Positions 1 through 9,045 of a stretch of 64,000 bases of DNA are shown here, piece after piece. The DNA is taken from assembly GCA_964421085.1 (NCBI GenBank), contig CAYQVO010000013.1, positions 1-64,000 of the forward strand, in the 5' to 3' direction. Positions within the stretch are counted from its first letter, which is position 1; each line of letters begins with the position of its first letter. The notes beneath the pieces are model-generated. The model made no database searches. It worked only from the letters and a program-made list of their open reading frames with translations, and was not told where the DNA came from. A program made the position numbers and the translations under genes. This stretch comes from CAYQVO01 sp964421085. Lineage in GTDB: Bacteria > Bdellovibrionota_C > UBA2361 > CAYQVO01.

Positions 1-97
1 CCGGAATGGCTCAATTAAGGCACTTTTTAGACTTGATCAGAGCTTCCTTAGAGCGCTCCGCGGCGCGACGGCCGCGGCCTCCCGGAGGGACGCCCTG
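1..97. other. Left edge, no gene recognised
   Basis: No reading frame with coding character is visible in these 97 bases. A GC-rich 7-bp inverted repeat (58-64 with 71-77, 6-base loop) lies just beyond the stop of the minus-strand gene that ends at 98. It could fold in that transcript, but no T-run follows it on the minus strand, so it is not called a terminator. Confidence 0.4.
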
Positions 98-1690
98 CTA
101 ATCCCCCAGAAGCGCCACAAGCCCGTCTATATATCCATTAATCCTTGCGATACTCTCGGGAGTTGCATTTACCCCTCGTGAGTTCCTGAACGCTCTTATT
201 TCATCAAGCTGACCTTTAACTGTGTCGTTCAGCTCTTTGTCATACTTCTCTCCAGGAAACTTCGCTTGTACACCCGGAACACCTCCTTTGAAACGTCCCC
301 AGATTTCCGCTGCAATTCTTTCGAGAAGCTGTTGTGCAGTAATCGGTTCGGCCTCCGGCGCCGGAGGCGCCTCAGTCTCCGCATCGGGTTTCAAGCATTC
401 AAGGACAAAGTTGACAGTGTCTGTCTTTTCCGGATCACGGAGCGAAATAATTCGTTCCACTGGTTGAGGCTTTCCATTAAACCGCATCAAGAGCGTATTA
501 TCACGGGCATGAGCCTGCGCTGCTGCGTCGCCTTTTCTGAGATCCCTCAGAAGAATCACTGCCTTTTCAAACTGCGCCGGATCGAGCCCCTTTTCTTTGA
601 GCTGCTCGAGTATCTGCGCCTGAATTGTCCCTGCAAATTCTTCAGGTATGTCATCCCTCCCTATAACTTCATCCATTACGCCGGAATAAGCTCTAAGCGC
701 AACCTCGAGAGCTTTTCCCGGGGTTGCTTCAAGATCGACATTCTGCTCAGCAATCTGCTGAGCAACTGATTTATCAAGTGATACTCCTGCGACTCTGGAT
801 CCAAGAACTTCAAGAATGCCCTCGGTTGTGGCGGTTGCTTGAAAAAAGAGCATTTCCGCTTCGTGGAGTTCTTTCTCGAGTTCTATCTTCAAAGCGACGG
901 CATTTTCCGGCTTCATCAGCTCCGGATTGGAAATGCATCCTTTCGTTACAATCGCGGCGGCAAGGTCATCGGCCATTTTTGTTTTTTCTTCATCGCTCAT
1001 GCTTACCGGAGCAAACTTTTTAATAACGGCTGAAATATTCCTGATTAACTTCTGCTGTTCAGGAGTCAGGTCCGGCCCGGCGGCAGGATCTTGCTCAGCA
1101 TCGGCTGGATCTATTTCAGGCGCATCGGCTGGATCTGTTTCAGGCGCTTCGGCTGCAGGCGTCTCGTGCGCGGCTCCGGATGGATCTGCCTCTGATGGAG
1201 CTTCCAGTGCGGGTTCCGAAGGTGAAAACGCCGCAGTGATTGCAACAAAAATACGCGACCTTATGTCAGTCACATCATCGGCCCTTTCCCTGGGCTGGAC
1301 AAGCCTATCCATGACCGCCTCTGCAATCTTCTTTTGAAGGTCCTCTTTAGCCTTGGGGGATGACGAATCCTCCATGAGTTTACCGCGAATATCGACCGCA
1401 AGCTGTGCTCCGTACGAAGCAAGGATTTCCGCTTCCGACCATGCCCTTGGACCTTGACGTAATGGCGCAGCGTAAGTTTTGTAAGGCTCCTCGTCGATTC
1501 CTTTGAACGCATTCTGAAGTTCAGACGCTATCTTCCTGTCAATGCACATTTCCCGCCGCGTGTCATTAACCAGCGTGTTGCTATCTGCGACTCCTGTTGA
1601 TGCCGTCTCTATGCTGTTGCTCTCATTACTTCGACTATTTTTGACATCTTTTTTTGAATTTTGACCTGGAGTTTCGAAAACGTCTGCCAT
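98..1690 (-). CDS. Large acidic hypothetical protein with Ala/Pro/Asp linker
   Basis: A 530-residue protein that I do not recognise. The start at 1690 (MADVFETPG) is chosen over an in-frame start 45 bases upstream because an AGAGG Shine-Dalgarno sequence sits just before it. The first ~60 residues are polar and Ser/Asn-rich. Two mainly helical segments (about 60-160 and 215-445) are separated by a low-complexity linker rich in Ala, Pro, Glu and Asp, partly built from a tandem repeat of the type DPADAPE; a second short Pro/Glu linker precedes a C-terminal helical segment. There is no signal peptide or membrane segment, so it is probably cytoplasmic. The linkers suggest a scaffold or adaptor, but no function can be assigned. 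It stands alone on the minus strand. Confidence 0.75.
   Translation of the reverse strand: MADVFETPGQNSKKDVKNSRSNESNSIETASTGVADSNTLVNDTRREMCIDRKIASELQNAFKGIDEEPYKTYAAPLRQGPRAWSEAEILASYGAQLAVDIRGKLMEDSSSPKAKEDLQKKIAEAVMDRLVQPRERADDVTDIRSRIFVAITAAFSPSEPALEAPSEADPSGAAHETPAAEAPETDPADAPEIDPADAEQDPAAGPDLTPEQQKLIRNISAVIKKFAPVSMSDEEKTKMADDLAAAIVTKGCISNPELMKPENAVALKIELEKELHEAEMLFFQATATTEGILEVLGSRVAGVSLDKSVAQQIAEQNVDLEATPGKALEVALRAYSGVMDEVIGRDDIPEEFAGTIQAQILEQLKEKGLDPAQFEKAVILLRDLRKGDAAAQAHARDNTLLMRFNGKPQPVERIISLRDPEKTDTVNFVLECLKPDAETEAPPAPEAEPITAQQLLERIAAEIWGRFKGGVPGVQAKFPGEKYDKELNDTVKGQLDEIRAFRNSRGVNATPESIARINGYIDGLVALLGD
1101..1148. repeat. Two 24-bp tandem repeats inside a linker
   Basis: Two adjacent 24-base units (1101-1124 and 1125-1148) differ at two positions, and a partial third unit follows. 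They lie in frame in the preceding minus-strand gene and encode the Asp-Pro-Ala-Asp-Ala-Pro linker, so copy-number change would alter linker length without a frameshift. Confidence 0.75.
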
Positions 1691-1810
1691 ACTGCCTCTC
1701 AATAACGAAGTAAAACCAAAAATTTTCCCCCGCACGGCTGAGAAACCCGAAAGGAAACACCATTCGGACCGCGCTTCTTTTTCAGGTTATGGAGTAACCC
1801 GCCGGGCGCG

Positions 1811-2352
1811 TTGCATTATTTTAAGAAAATATTTGATTTCCCCCTCAATAGTTCGAGGGATAATTTCGGAGCTTTCCTGATTAATCTTAATAACTGGCGG
1901 CTGATTGTCATTGTTGGAGAACGCTCCACAGAAATTTTCGTAGAGAACCCCATCCTGTTCCGAGGTAATACGCCATTAAGTTTCACTTTCTCAACGTCCC
2001 TGAGTTCGGCGCCTGTATTTTCGCCGAATATCTTCATGGATTTCTGAGAAACCAGACCGCAACGGTCAAAGCTTTCGGTCCCAATGATGCCGGATGTCCG
2101 TCTGTCAAGTTCGAAACCGGGCTTCGAAAGATTTCAGTTGAGGGTACGAATCTTTCGGATGCCGTAACCTGGTGCGTATTCGGCGATAGAGACGACCTTG
2201 CGGATCTTCCCGTGGAAAGTCAGTTCAAATACTGCTGCCTGGAGCGGGGCGCTGTTGCCGATCCTGCGGTGCTGCAGCCCGGGGAGAAGTGGTTCTGCAT
2301 TCGGAGGATAAAAGTCCTGTATTTCAGTTCGGCGGTCCCCTTTCGATTGTAA
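1811..2352 (+). pseudogene. Hypothetical gene broken by a frameshift near 1980
   Basis: Two overlapping plus-strand frames look like one protein. The first runs from a TTG at 1811 through residues such as NNWRLIVIVGERSTEIFVEN and reads out of coding character near 1980. The second is open from 1969 to the stop at 2350-2352, has good codon character and several Cys residues, but has no start codon of its own. Joined, they give about 180 residues, which I do not recognise. The break may be a sequencing indel or a real mutation. The 5' start is uncertain: no clear ribosome site precedes 1811, although the frame is open back to 1742. An antisense frame at 2134-2508 is less convincing. Confidence 0.45.
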
Positions 2353-2386
2353 CATTACCGCAAAACCGTGATTTTTCCCCAAAGTA

Positions 2387-2414
2387 TTGACATTTGGAAG
2401 ATCGAAAGGATGAT
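2387..2414 (+). promoter_or_regulatory. Candidate sigma-70 promoter for the xylose isomerase gene
   Basis: A perfect TTGACA -35 box at 2387-2392 is followed after 16 bases by GATGAT (2409-2414), a 4/6 match to the -10 consensus. It lies 50 bases upstream of the start at 2464, between the stop of the broken upstream gene and this one, which fits a monocistronic unit. Confidence 0.5.
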
Positions 2415-2463
2415 TGGTCTGCGAGAACATCTTTAACCAACACGTTTTTCTGGAGAACTTCGT

Positions 2464-3501
2464 ATGGCCGGTAAATTTCGTTTCACATTCGGACCCTGGA
2501 ATATTCACGAAGGTGCAGACCCGTTTGGACCAACCGTGCGCAATTCAATAGCTTTTGCTGCGAAGCTCAAGATGTATAAAAAGCTCGGATTCGACGGCGT
2601 GCAGTTTCATGATGATGACGCAGTGCCCGAGATGAACAGCCTGAAGGCCCCGCAGATTATCAAGAAGGCGTCGGCAGTAAAGCAGATGCTGAAAAAAGAA
2701 GGCCTTGCTGCGGAATTTGTCGCACCGCGGCTCTGGGAGGATCCCCGCACAATCGACGGGGGTTACACCAATAACGATCCTAAGCTGAGAAAGTATGCAA
2801 TTGAGAGAAGCCTCAGGGCCATAGACATTGCGAACGCCCTCGGGACAAAGCTCATCGTGCTGTGGCTTGCCCGCGAAGGCACTTATATCCGTGAATCCAA
2901 GGACAGCCGGCAATGTGTACTGTGGCTGGTGGAAGCCATCGACGCCATGCTCAAGTACGATCCGGAGATTCGGCTTGCGATCGAGCCCAAGCCGAATGAG
3001 CCTATGGATCAGGCCTATATCCCGACAACCGGTCACGCGCTTGCGCTTGCGCAGCTCTGCGTCGATCCGGACCGCGTCGGAATCAACATTGAAAGCGCCC
3101 ACGCAATTCTTGCCGGCCTCGATCCCTCGGACGAAATGGGCTTTGCCCTCGCGTTCAACAAGTTGTGGACTGTGCATCTTAACGATCAGAATGGCCTGAA
3201 ATTCGACCAGGACAAGACTTTCGGGGCGGTTGATCTCCGCAGAGCTCTGAACCAGGTCCGGATTCTCGATAAATACGATTACGGGAAAAACGGAGAATAT
3301 GTAGGTCTCGATATCAAGGCCATGCGCACGCAGAAAGCGCCTGCGACAACTCACCTTTCAAACAGCCGGGCAGTCTTCCTGCGGCTTCTCGAGATCAGCC
3401 GGAGCCTTGACGACAGGAAGATAGCCGGAATGGTCGGACGGCGCGAATATGAAGAGCTGGAGATGTATGTGCTCAGCAGTCTGACAGGGAAGAAGAGGTA
3501 A
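2464..3501 (+). CDS. xylA: Xylose isomerase-family TIM-barrel enzyme
   Basis: A 345-residue protein of the xylose isomerase-like TIM-barrel family, which interconverts aldose and ketose sugars (classically D-xylose and D-xylulose) with two divalent metals. Visible signatures are FTFGPWNIHEGADPFG at the N-terminus, the loop FHDDDAVPE carrying the catalytic His-Asp pair, the metal-binding IEPKPNEP strand around residue 180, and VGINIESAHAILAG and TVHLNDQNGLKFDQDKTF supplying later metal ligands. It is shorter than the 390-440 residue class I enzymes and resembles the compact actinobacterial/planctomycete type. GGAG lies eight bases before the ATG. No xylulokinase or sugar transporter is nearby, so the natural substrate is uncertain. 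It is followed directly by a strong terminator. Confidence 0.88.
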   Translation: MAGKFRFTFGPWNIHEGADPFGPTVRNSIAFAAKLKMYKKLGFDGVQFHDDDAVPEMNSLKAPQIIKKASAVKQMLKKEGLAAEFVAPRLWEDPRTIDGGYTNNDPKLRKYAIERSLRAIDIANALGTKLIVLWLAREGTYIRESKDSRQCVLWLVEAIDAMLKYDPEIRLAIEPKPNEPMDQAYIPTTGHALALAQLCVDPDRVGINIESAHAILAGLDPSDEMGFALAFNKLWTVHLNDQNGLKFDQDKTFGAVDLRRALNQVRILDKYDYGKNGEYVGLDIKAMRTQKAPATTHLSNSRAVFLRLLEISRSLDDRKIAGMVGRREYEELEMYVLSSLTGKKR

Positions 3502-3518
3502 ATCCCTGTTGAACTCAT

Positions 3519-3551
3519 AAGGAGGCCCTCTGCACATCGAAGGGCCTCCTT
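3519..3551. terminator. Strong hairpin terminator, probably bidirectional
   Basis: A perfect 11-bp stem (3519-3529 with 3541-3551) and an 11-base loop lie 17 bases after the xylose isomerase stop, followed by a short T-containing stretch. The minus-strand lipoprotein gene ends at 3562, so the hairpin can serve both convergent transcripts. Confidence 0.8.
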
Positions 3552-3561
3552 ATTTCGAAAC

Positions 3562-4026
3562 TCACCGTCCTTTCCCCGCAGGCGGGCCTGAAGAACCGTG
3601 AAACCGCTGCCAGGCTCCCCTGTGCGACGTCACTCCCTTGAATGATCTATCGCCCCTGACTCCAGGCGGAGCGACATGCCCGGGTTGGCTGGGTTGCCTG
3701 GGCACCCACATAAGATTGCCTTTATCCCGCCACTTCGAATGATCCCGGTGACGGTCCTTATGGTGGTCTTTGCGCCACCGGTCGTGATGCCGGTAATGAT
3801 CATACTTCGGGTTGTGCCGGCACCAGGTGGAGCAGGGATATCCGCTGAACACGGAAGTGCCGTAATATCCGCCATAGTACGACGGCGACCCATAGTGCGA
3901 GTACGGATAGCTGTATGGAAAATACGGTCTGTTATAGAGATCGTGACTCGACGTGTCAGTGGGAGCGCAGGACCAAAGCGCGGCAGAACACGAAAAAAGC
4001 AGCAGGGATCTCACTATGCTTTTCAT
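3562..4026 (-). CDS. His/Tyr-rich small lipoprotein
   Basis: A 154-residue exported protein. The N-terminus MKSIVRSLLLFSCSAALWSC is a lipoprotein signal peptide ending in a lipobox-like LWSC, so Cys20 should be lipidated. The mature chain has a Tyr/Ser/Gly/Pro-rich first part with many YPY and SYYGGYY patches, a pair of Cys, then a block dense in His, Lys, Asp and Arg (about 75-105) and a Gly/Pro/Arg-rich tail. The composition suggests a disordered surface protein that could bind metal ions through its His/Asp block, but this is inference and no family is recognised. It lies downstream of metH on the same strand with a 76-base gap. Confidence 0.7.
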   Translation of the reverse strand: MKSIVRSLLLFSCSAALWSCAPTDTSSHDLYNRPYFPYSYPYSHYGSPSYYGGYYGTSVFSGYPCSTWCRHNPKYDHYRHHDRWRKDHHKDRHRDHSKWRDKGNLMWVPRQPSQPGHVAPPGVRGDRSFKGVTSHRGAWQRFHGSSGPPAGKGR

Positions 4027-4102
4027 GGTTCAAGTATACCTCAAAGGCATAGTCGCCGGCCCGAACAGTAGAACAGCCGTTTCTACCGGCGAAAATGGGA
4101 TG

Positions 4103-7100
4103 TCAGTACCCCAGATTCGGCGCCAGCCATCTCTCGACTTCGGCTGCCGTCATTCCTTTTCGTCTCGCATAGTCTTCGACCTGATCCCTGTCGATACGGC
4201 CGAGGCCGAAGTAACTGGACTGCGGTGCGGCGAAGTAGATTCCGCAGACTGACGATGCCGGGGACATTGCATAACTCTCGGTCAGGGAAACCCCTATCTT
4301 CTCCTCCGCGCCGAGCAGATCAAAGATCGTCCCTTTCTCGGTATGATCAGGGCAGGCAGGATATCCAGGCGCAGGCCTTATTCCCGGATACTTCTCTTTG
4401 ATCAAGTCCGCATTCGTCAGGACTTCATCAGGCGAGTATCCCCAGTAAGTCGTCCTGACCTGGACATGAAGATACTCTGCAAGTGCTTCCGCCAGCCTGT
4501 CCGAAAGGGCCTTGAGCATTATCGAACTATAGTCGTCAAGGTCTTCCTGAAACGCGGCGGAAACGGCGTCAACTTCGCGTCCTGCGCTCACTGCAAAAGC
4601 GCCTATATAATCGGGGATTCCCGTCTCCTTTGGCGCGATAAAATCCGCAAGAGCTTTATTTGAGCTCCCTTCGGTCTTTTTCATCTGCTGCCGGAGGGTG
4701 TGGAGCTGAACAAGCACTCTCTTTCTGTCTTCTCCGGCATAAACCTCAATATCGTCAAAACTCACCGTGTTGGCTGGAAACAGGCCGAAGACTGCCCGTG
4801 GCTTGATCAGCTGCTTCTGCGAAATCTCTTTCAGCAGGTTTCTTGCGTCATCGTAGAGTTTTTGCGCCTGCGCGCCGTAGACAGGGGAGCTGAATATTCC
4901 GGGGAAACCCCCCTTCATCTCCCACGCCAGGAAGAAAGGGGTCCAGTCGATGAATTCGCTCAGCAGCTCGACATCAACATCAAGCACTGTTACTCCCGGC
5001 TTGTCCGGCTTCACAGGCCGAAATTCCTTCCAGTCGATGCGGAACCGGTTCTCTCTTGCTTCGGCAAGCGTGCAGTATTTTCTCTCGCCTGAACGTGAAT
5101 CGTGATCCCTCCGGATGCGCTCGTAATCCGACGACACCTGTCTGAAAAACTCTTCTCTTTTCGTGCGATCCATAAGCCCGCTCACCACGGGCACGGCGTG
5201 AGACGCATCCAAAACATGAATAACAGGCCCTTTATATTGAGGCGCTATTTTTACCGCAGTATGACGCTTCGAAGTAGTCGCGCCTCCAATAAGAAGAGGA
5301 ATCTTCATCCCCTGCCGTTCCATCTCCGAAGCCGCAAAAACCATTTCATCCAGAGAAGGAGTGATAAGGCCGCTCAGGCCGATTACATCGGCGTTTTCTT
5401 TCTTTGCGGCAGAAAGGATGTTATCGCACGGCACCATGACCCCAAGGTCGTGCACCTCGTAGCCGTTGCACGAAAGAACGACGCCGACGATATTTTTCCC
5501 GATATCGTGAACATCGCCCTTCACTGTCGCAATCAGGACCTTTCCCGCGCTTTTCCGCTTCTCAGTCTTTTCCGCTTCAATTTCAGGGAGAAGAACAGCG
5601 ACCGCTTTTTTCATTACGCGCGCGCTTTTTACAACCTGCGGAAGAAACATCTTTCCGGAACCGAAAAGATCTCCGACAACCCGCATCCCGTCCATAAGGG
5701 GACCTTCAATCACCTGGAGAGGTCTCTCGAAGAGCGTCCTTGCTTCCCGTATGTCATCGTCCAGGAAATCAACGATTCCGTGAACAAGCGAATGGGTAAG
5801 CCTCTCATTCACAGGCTTCTGCCGCCACTCGTTCCGCTCGCCGTTTATTTCGTCTTTTTTTCCGGGCTGAACCGTAGCCGCATACTCTATGAGTCTCTCC
5901 GTGGCGTCAGCTCTTCGATTCAGGACAAGATCTTCAACGCGCTCTTTGAGTTCGTCCGGAATATCCTCATAAACGGCGAGCTGGCCTGCGTTGACAATAC
6001 CCATATCCAGGCCTGCCTGAACTGCGTGATACAGAAATACCGAGTGGATCGCCTCTCGGACAGTGTTATTTCCGCGGAACGAAAAAGACAGATTGCTGAT
6101 TCCGCCGCTCACTTTCGCGCCTCGGAGGTTTTCCTTGATCCACTTTGTGGTTCTTATGAAATCAACGGCGTAATTATTGTGATCATCTATTCCTGTTCCG
6201 ACGGCGAGAACGTTGGGATCGAAGATGATATCGTGCCTCGGAAACCGGACTTCATCAACAAGGAGGTGGTAGGCCCTGTCTGCTATTTCAATCCGCCTCT
6301 CGAACGAATCCGCCTGTCCCCGCTCATCGAAAGCCATAACGACGACGGCAGCGCCGTACTGGCGCACCTTCGCGGCCTGCTCTTTGAAAACCTGCTCTCC
6401 CTCCTTGAGGCTTATGGAATTCACGATTCCCTTGCCCTGCAGGCATTTAAGGCCGGCTTCTATAACGGACCATTTCGAAGAGTCCACCATTACCGGAAGC
6501 CTGGAAATATCCGGTTCCGAGCCGGTCAAGTTCAGAAATTTCACCATCATACGCTCGGAGTCCAGCAGCGCTTCGTCGAAATTTACATCGAGAATCTGCG
6601 CGCCGCCCTCGACCTGATCCCTTGCCACCTGAAGCGCTTCTTCGAACTTTTCTTCCCTGATGAGTTCTGCAAAGCGGATTGACCCGCTGACATTGGTCCT
6701 CTCTCCGATGTTCACGAAATTGCTGAGCGCGCTTACCGTCAGCGGTTCGAGTCCGCTCAAGTGAAGTCCCGGTCTCTTCGCCGGCGCTTTCCTGGGCTCA
6801 TAGCTGCCGGCCCACGAAGACACCTCCCTGATATGCTCCGGGGTGGTTCCGCAGCACCCCCCGATTATGTTTACGAGGCCGCTTTTCGCAAAGTCCCGCA
6901 CCAGTCTGCCGAACTCTGCTGCAGTTTGATCGTACTCACCGAATTCGTTGGGAAGCCCTGCGTTCGGATAAACGATGACAGGAAGATGAGAAATCCTGGA
7001 AAGTTCCTGAAGAAAAGGCCTGAGTTGTTCTGCGCCGAGAGCGCAGTTGAATCCGACACTGACAATGTGAGGCGAGTGGGTTACTGAAATGAAGAAAGCT

Positions 7101-7783
7101 TCGGCTGTCTGCCCTGAAAGGGTCCTGCCGCTTGCGTCCGTTATGGTGCCTGATACTGCAATCGGCAGATTCCGGCCGATTGAACGGAAGAACTCGTCTG
7201 CCGCATACAGAGCCGCCTTTGCGTTCAACGTATCAAAGACAGTTTCTATCAGAAGAAGATCGACCCCTCCTTCGACGAGCCCTCTTATCTGCTCCCGGTA
7301 TGCAGATGCGAGCTGATCGAAGGTTATGTTTCGAAGAGATGGATCGTTCACATCGGGAGATATCGAAGCGGACCGGTTAGCAGGACCGATTGAGCCTGCG
7401 ACATACCTCGGCTTGTCGGGCGTTTTCTCTGTCCACTCGGCAGCAGCCTTCACTGCGATTCCGGCTGCGGCAAAGTTCAGGTCAAAGACGGCGCTTTCGA
7501 GCATATAATCGCTCTGGCTTACAGCCTGGCTGTTGAAAGAATTCGTCTCAATGATGTCGGCGCCCGCTTCGAGGTAATCATTGTGAACTTTCCCGACTAC
7601 CTCAGGTTTTGTAAGACACAGTACATCGAGGTTCCCTTTGAGATCTTTCGGGTGATTCTGAAACTGCTTTCCGCGATAGTCTTTCTCTGAAAGCCTGTAT
7701 CCCTGGAGCGAAGTGCCCATTGCGCCGTCGAGGACCAGTATCCTCTGCTGTAAAAGCTCTGAAATGGGAGGAAGAGTTCGCAT
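4103..7783 (-). CDS. metH: Cobalamin-dependent methionine synthase
   Basis: A 1226-residue, full-length B12-dependent methionine synthase that transfers the methyl group of 5-methyltetrahydrofolate to homocysteine through cobalamin. Domains in order: homocysteine-binding barrel (about 1-330; zinc-ligand motifs GFNCALGAEQ and GGCCGTTPEHI), pterin-binding barrel (about 355-620; VNIGERTNVSGS), cobalamin cap (about 645-740), cobalamin-binding domain with the His ligand in GDVHDIGKNI (about 765-900), and the AdoMet-dependent reactivation domain (about 915 to the end; RPAPGYPACPDH). The ATG at 7783 is preferred to a GTG six codons upstream. It is the third gene after an Hpt protein and a response regulator on the same strand, with a 75-base gap. 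No cobalamin riboswitch precedes it here. Confidence 0.97.
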   Translation of the reverse strand: MRTLPPISELLQQRILVLDGAMGTSLQGYRLSEKDYRGKQFQNHPKDLKGNLDVLCLTKPEVVGKVHNDYLEAGADIIETNSFNSQAVSQSDYMLESAVFDLNFAAAGIAVKAAAEWTEKTPDKPRYVAGSIGPANRSASISPDVNDPSLRNITFDQLASAYREQIRGLVEGGVDLLLIETVFDTLNAKAALYAADEFFRSIGRNLPIAVSGTITDASGRTLSGQTAEAFFISVTHSPHIVSVGFNCALGAEQLRPFLQELSRISHLPVIVYPNAGLPNEFGEYDQTAAEFGRLVRDFAKSGLVNIIGGCCGTTPEHIREVSSWAGSYEPRKAPAKRPGLHLSGLEPLTVSALSNFVNIGERTNVSGSIRFAELIREEKFEEALQVARDQVEGGAQILDVNFDEALLDSERMMVKFLNLTGSEPDISRLPVMVDSSKWSVIEAGLKCLQGKGIVNSISLKEGEQVFKEQAAKVRQYGAAVVVMAFDERGQADSFERRIEIADRAYHLLVDEVRFPRHDIIFDPNVLAVGTGIDDHNNYAVDFIRTTKWIKENLRGAKVSGGISNLSFSFRGNNTVREAIHSVFLYHAVQAGLDMGIVNAGQLAVYEDIPDELKERVEDLVLNRRADATERLIEYAATVQPGKKDEINGERNEWRQKPVNERLTHSLVHGIVDFLDDDIREARTLFERPLQVIEGPLMDGMRVVGDLFGSGKMFLPQVVKSARVMKKAVAVLLPEIEAEKTEKRKSAGKVLIATVKGDVHDIGKNIVGVVLSCNGYEVHDLGVMVPCDNILSAAKKENADVIGLSGLITPSLDEMVFAASEMERQGMKIPLLIGGATTSKRHTAVKIAPQYKGPVIHVLDASHAVPVVSGLMDRTKREEFFRQVSSDYERIRRDHDSRSGERKYCTLAEARENRFRIDWKEFRPVKPDKPGVTVLDVDVELLSEFIDWTPFFLAWEMKGGFPGIFSSPVYGAQAQKLYDDARNLLKEISQKQLIKPRAVFGLFPANTVSFDDIEVYAGEDRKRVLVQLHTLRQQMKKTEGSSNKALADFIAPKETGIPDYIGAFAVSAGREVDAVSAAFQEDLDDYSSIMLKALSDRLAEALAEYLHVQVRTTYWGYSPDEVLTNADLIKEKYPGIRPAPGYPACPDHTEKGTIFDLLGAEEKIGVSLTESYAMSPASSVCGIYFAAPQSSYFGLGRIDRDQVEDYARRKGMTAAEVERWLAPNLGY

Positions 7784-7858
7784 ATCACAGCAGGGTAACA
7801 CACCCCGCGGCCGGGTAAAACGCGGCTGTTTTTCCCGCAGGGGCGCCGCCGTTCCGGG

Positions 7859-8692
7859 CTAAACCAGCCCTCTCGACTCCAGAATTCTTCGAATCGCTTC
7901 GACGTCTTTCGGATCCGCGAGCCTCGGATCGGCGTGTCCGGCGGCTATGCGGCGGGCTCGGGACAGCTCTCTCGTCAGATCCGACTTTTTCGGCGGTTTC
8001 ACAAGAAAACCGCTTGCACCTGCTTCGAGACATCCGATGAGAGCGTCGGATGTGCCGTATGCGGTCAGAACTATGATGGGCATCTGCTGAAACTTCGGAT
8101 TTGAACGAACAGCTTCTATAAGCTGCTTCCCGTCCATAACAGGCATCTTTATATCGGTCACCATGCATGCATACTTCTCAGGATCTGATTCGAGCAGATC
8201 CAGCGCTTCTTTCGCGGAAGCTGCACCGTCGACATGCGCATATCCGATCTCTTCGATGAACAGGGAAATTACATACCGTGGAGAATCAAGATCCTCCACC
8301 ACAAGGATGGGAAAACCATCTTCTTTGTGAGGGTGCTCCCTGCGGAGCTTCTGCAGAATCTTCTGGACCTGGTCAAGAGCGTCTTCTCCAACAGCGACTT
8401 CCGCACCCATCAGCCTTGCTTCGCCCACTTCGAATTCTTCATCTGAAGACAGATCGAACATCACAAACGGCGCTTCAGGGATTCCCGTCCAGAGAAGATT
8501 GGCAAGCTCTCTCTGATCACGGAGTGAGATATTTCTCTGCACGAAGATCGCGGCGAAATCGGATATTTTCAGCCACTCCTTTGCCGTCTTTGTGGAAAGA
8601 GTAACTTTGCAGCGGAAACCCGCGTCGCTGCACAGCTTCTCCAGGAGATCTGATTCAGTGCTGTCGACTGAGAGAATCATTACGTCAGGCAT
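7859..8692 (-). CDS. Two-receiver response regulator, first receiver degenerate
   Basis: A 277-residue response regulator made of two receiver-like domains and no output domain. The N-terminal one (about 1-118) keeps the fold pattern but has VQRN where the phosphoacceptor Asp should be, so it is probably a non-phosphorylatable pseudo-receiver. The second (about 127-245) is canonical: acidic pair E133/D134, phosphoacceptor D180 in VTDIKMP, T210 in VLTAYG and K232 in FLVKPP. A ~30-residue helical tail follows. The gene begins 2 bases after the stop of the Hpt gene, which points to a phosphorelay in which the Hpt protein exchanges phosphate with D180. No histidine kinase is in the window, so the input is unknown. 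Confidence 0.85.
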   Translation of the reverse strand: MPDVMILSVDSTESDLLEKLCSDAGFRCKVTLSTKTAKEWLKISDFAAIFVQRNISLRDQRELANLLWTGIPEAPFVMFDLSSDEEFEVGEARLMGAEVAVGEDALDQVQKILQKLRREHPHKEDGFPILVVEDLDSPRYVISLFIEEIGYAHVDGAASAKEALDLLESDPEKYACMVTDIKMPVMDGKQLIEAVRSNPKFQQMPIIVLTAYGTSDALIGCLEAGASGFLVKPPKKSDLTRELSRARRIAAGHADPRLADPKDVEAIRRILESRGLV

Positions 8693-8694
8693 TA

Positions 8695-9045
8695 TCAGTC
8701 CTCTTCCTGTTCGCTCGTCAACGAGACTCGAAGTTCCAGAACCTGTTTCTGCAGCGCCGACACCAGGCTTGAAAGCTCAACGGTTCGACCCGCAGTTTGA
8801 CCTGCGCTGTGAAGCAGGTGTTCTATCTCCCTGGAGATCCGGCCTATCTCGGACAATCCAAAAAAACCCGCGCCGCCCTTTATCCTGTGAAACCCGACCT
8901 GCAGGGAATGAATATCGGAAGATTCCGGATCCATCTGACCTGAGCAGAACCGGACAGCCTCATCGACCCGGCCGGTCACTTCTTCGATAAAGACCGTGTA
9001 GGCCCGCCGGAGAGAGGGATCGAGTGGTAAGTCATTTTGTCCCAT
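8695..9045 (-). CDS. Histidine phosphotransfer (Hpt) domain protein
   Basis: A 116-residue stand-alone Hpt domain. The signature FHRIKGGAGFFGLSEIGRI places the phosphorylatable His at residue 53, followed by the conserved Lys-Gly-Gly and the helix carrying LLHSAGQ. Hpt domains relay phosphate between receivers in multistep phosphorelays. It is the first gene of a tight pair with the two-receiver regulator. The start (MGQNDLPL) has no strong ribosome site, but it fits the domain boundary. Confidence 0.85.
   Translation of the reverse strand: MGQNDLPLDPSLRRAYTVFIEEVTGRVDEAVRFCSGQMDPESSDIHSLQVGFHRIKGGAGFFGLSEIGRISREIEHLLHSAGQTAGRTVELSSLVSALQKQVLELRVSLTSEQEED

Noticed and set aside
58..77. GC-rich hairpin as terminator of the gene ending at 98
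   Set aside because: No T-run follows on the minus strand and the stem is only 7 bp.
2134..2508. A 124-codon minus-strand frame
   Set aside because: It overlaps the start and promoter of the xylose isomerase gene and competes with a better plus-strand frame.
5102..6682. A 526-codon plus-strand frame
   Set aside because: It lies wholly antisense to metH, whose domains are complete, and it has no recognisable domain.
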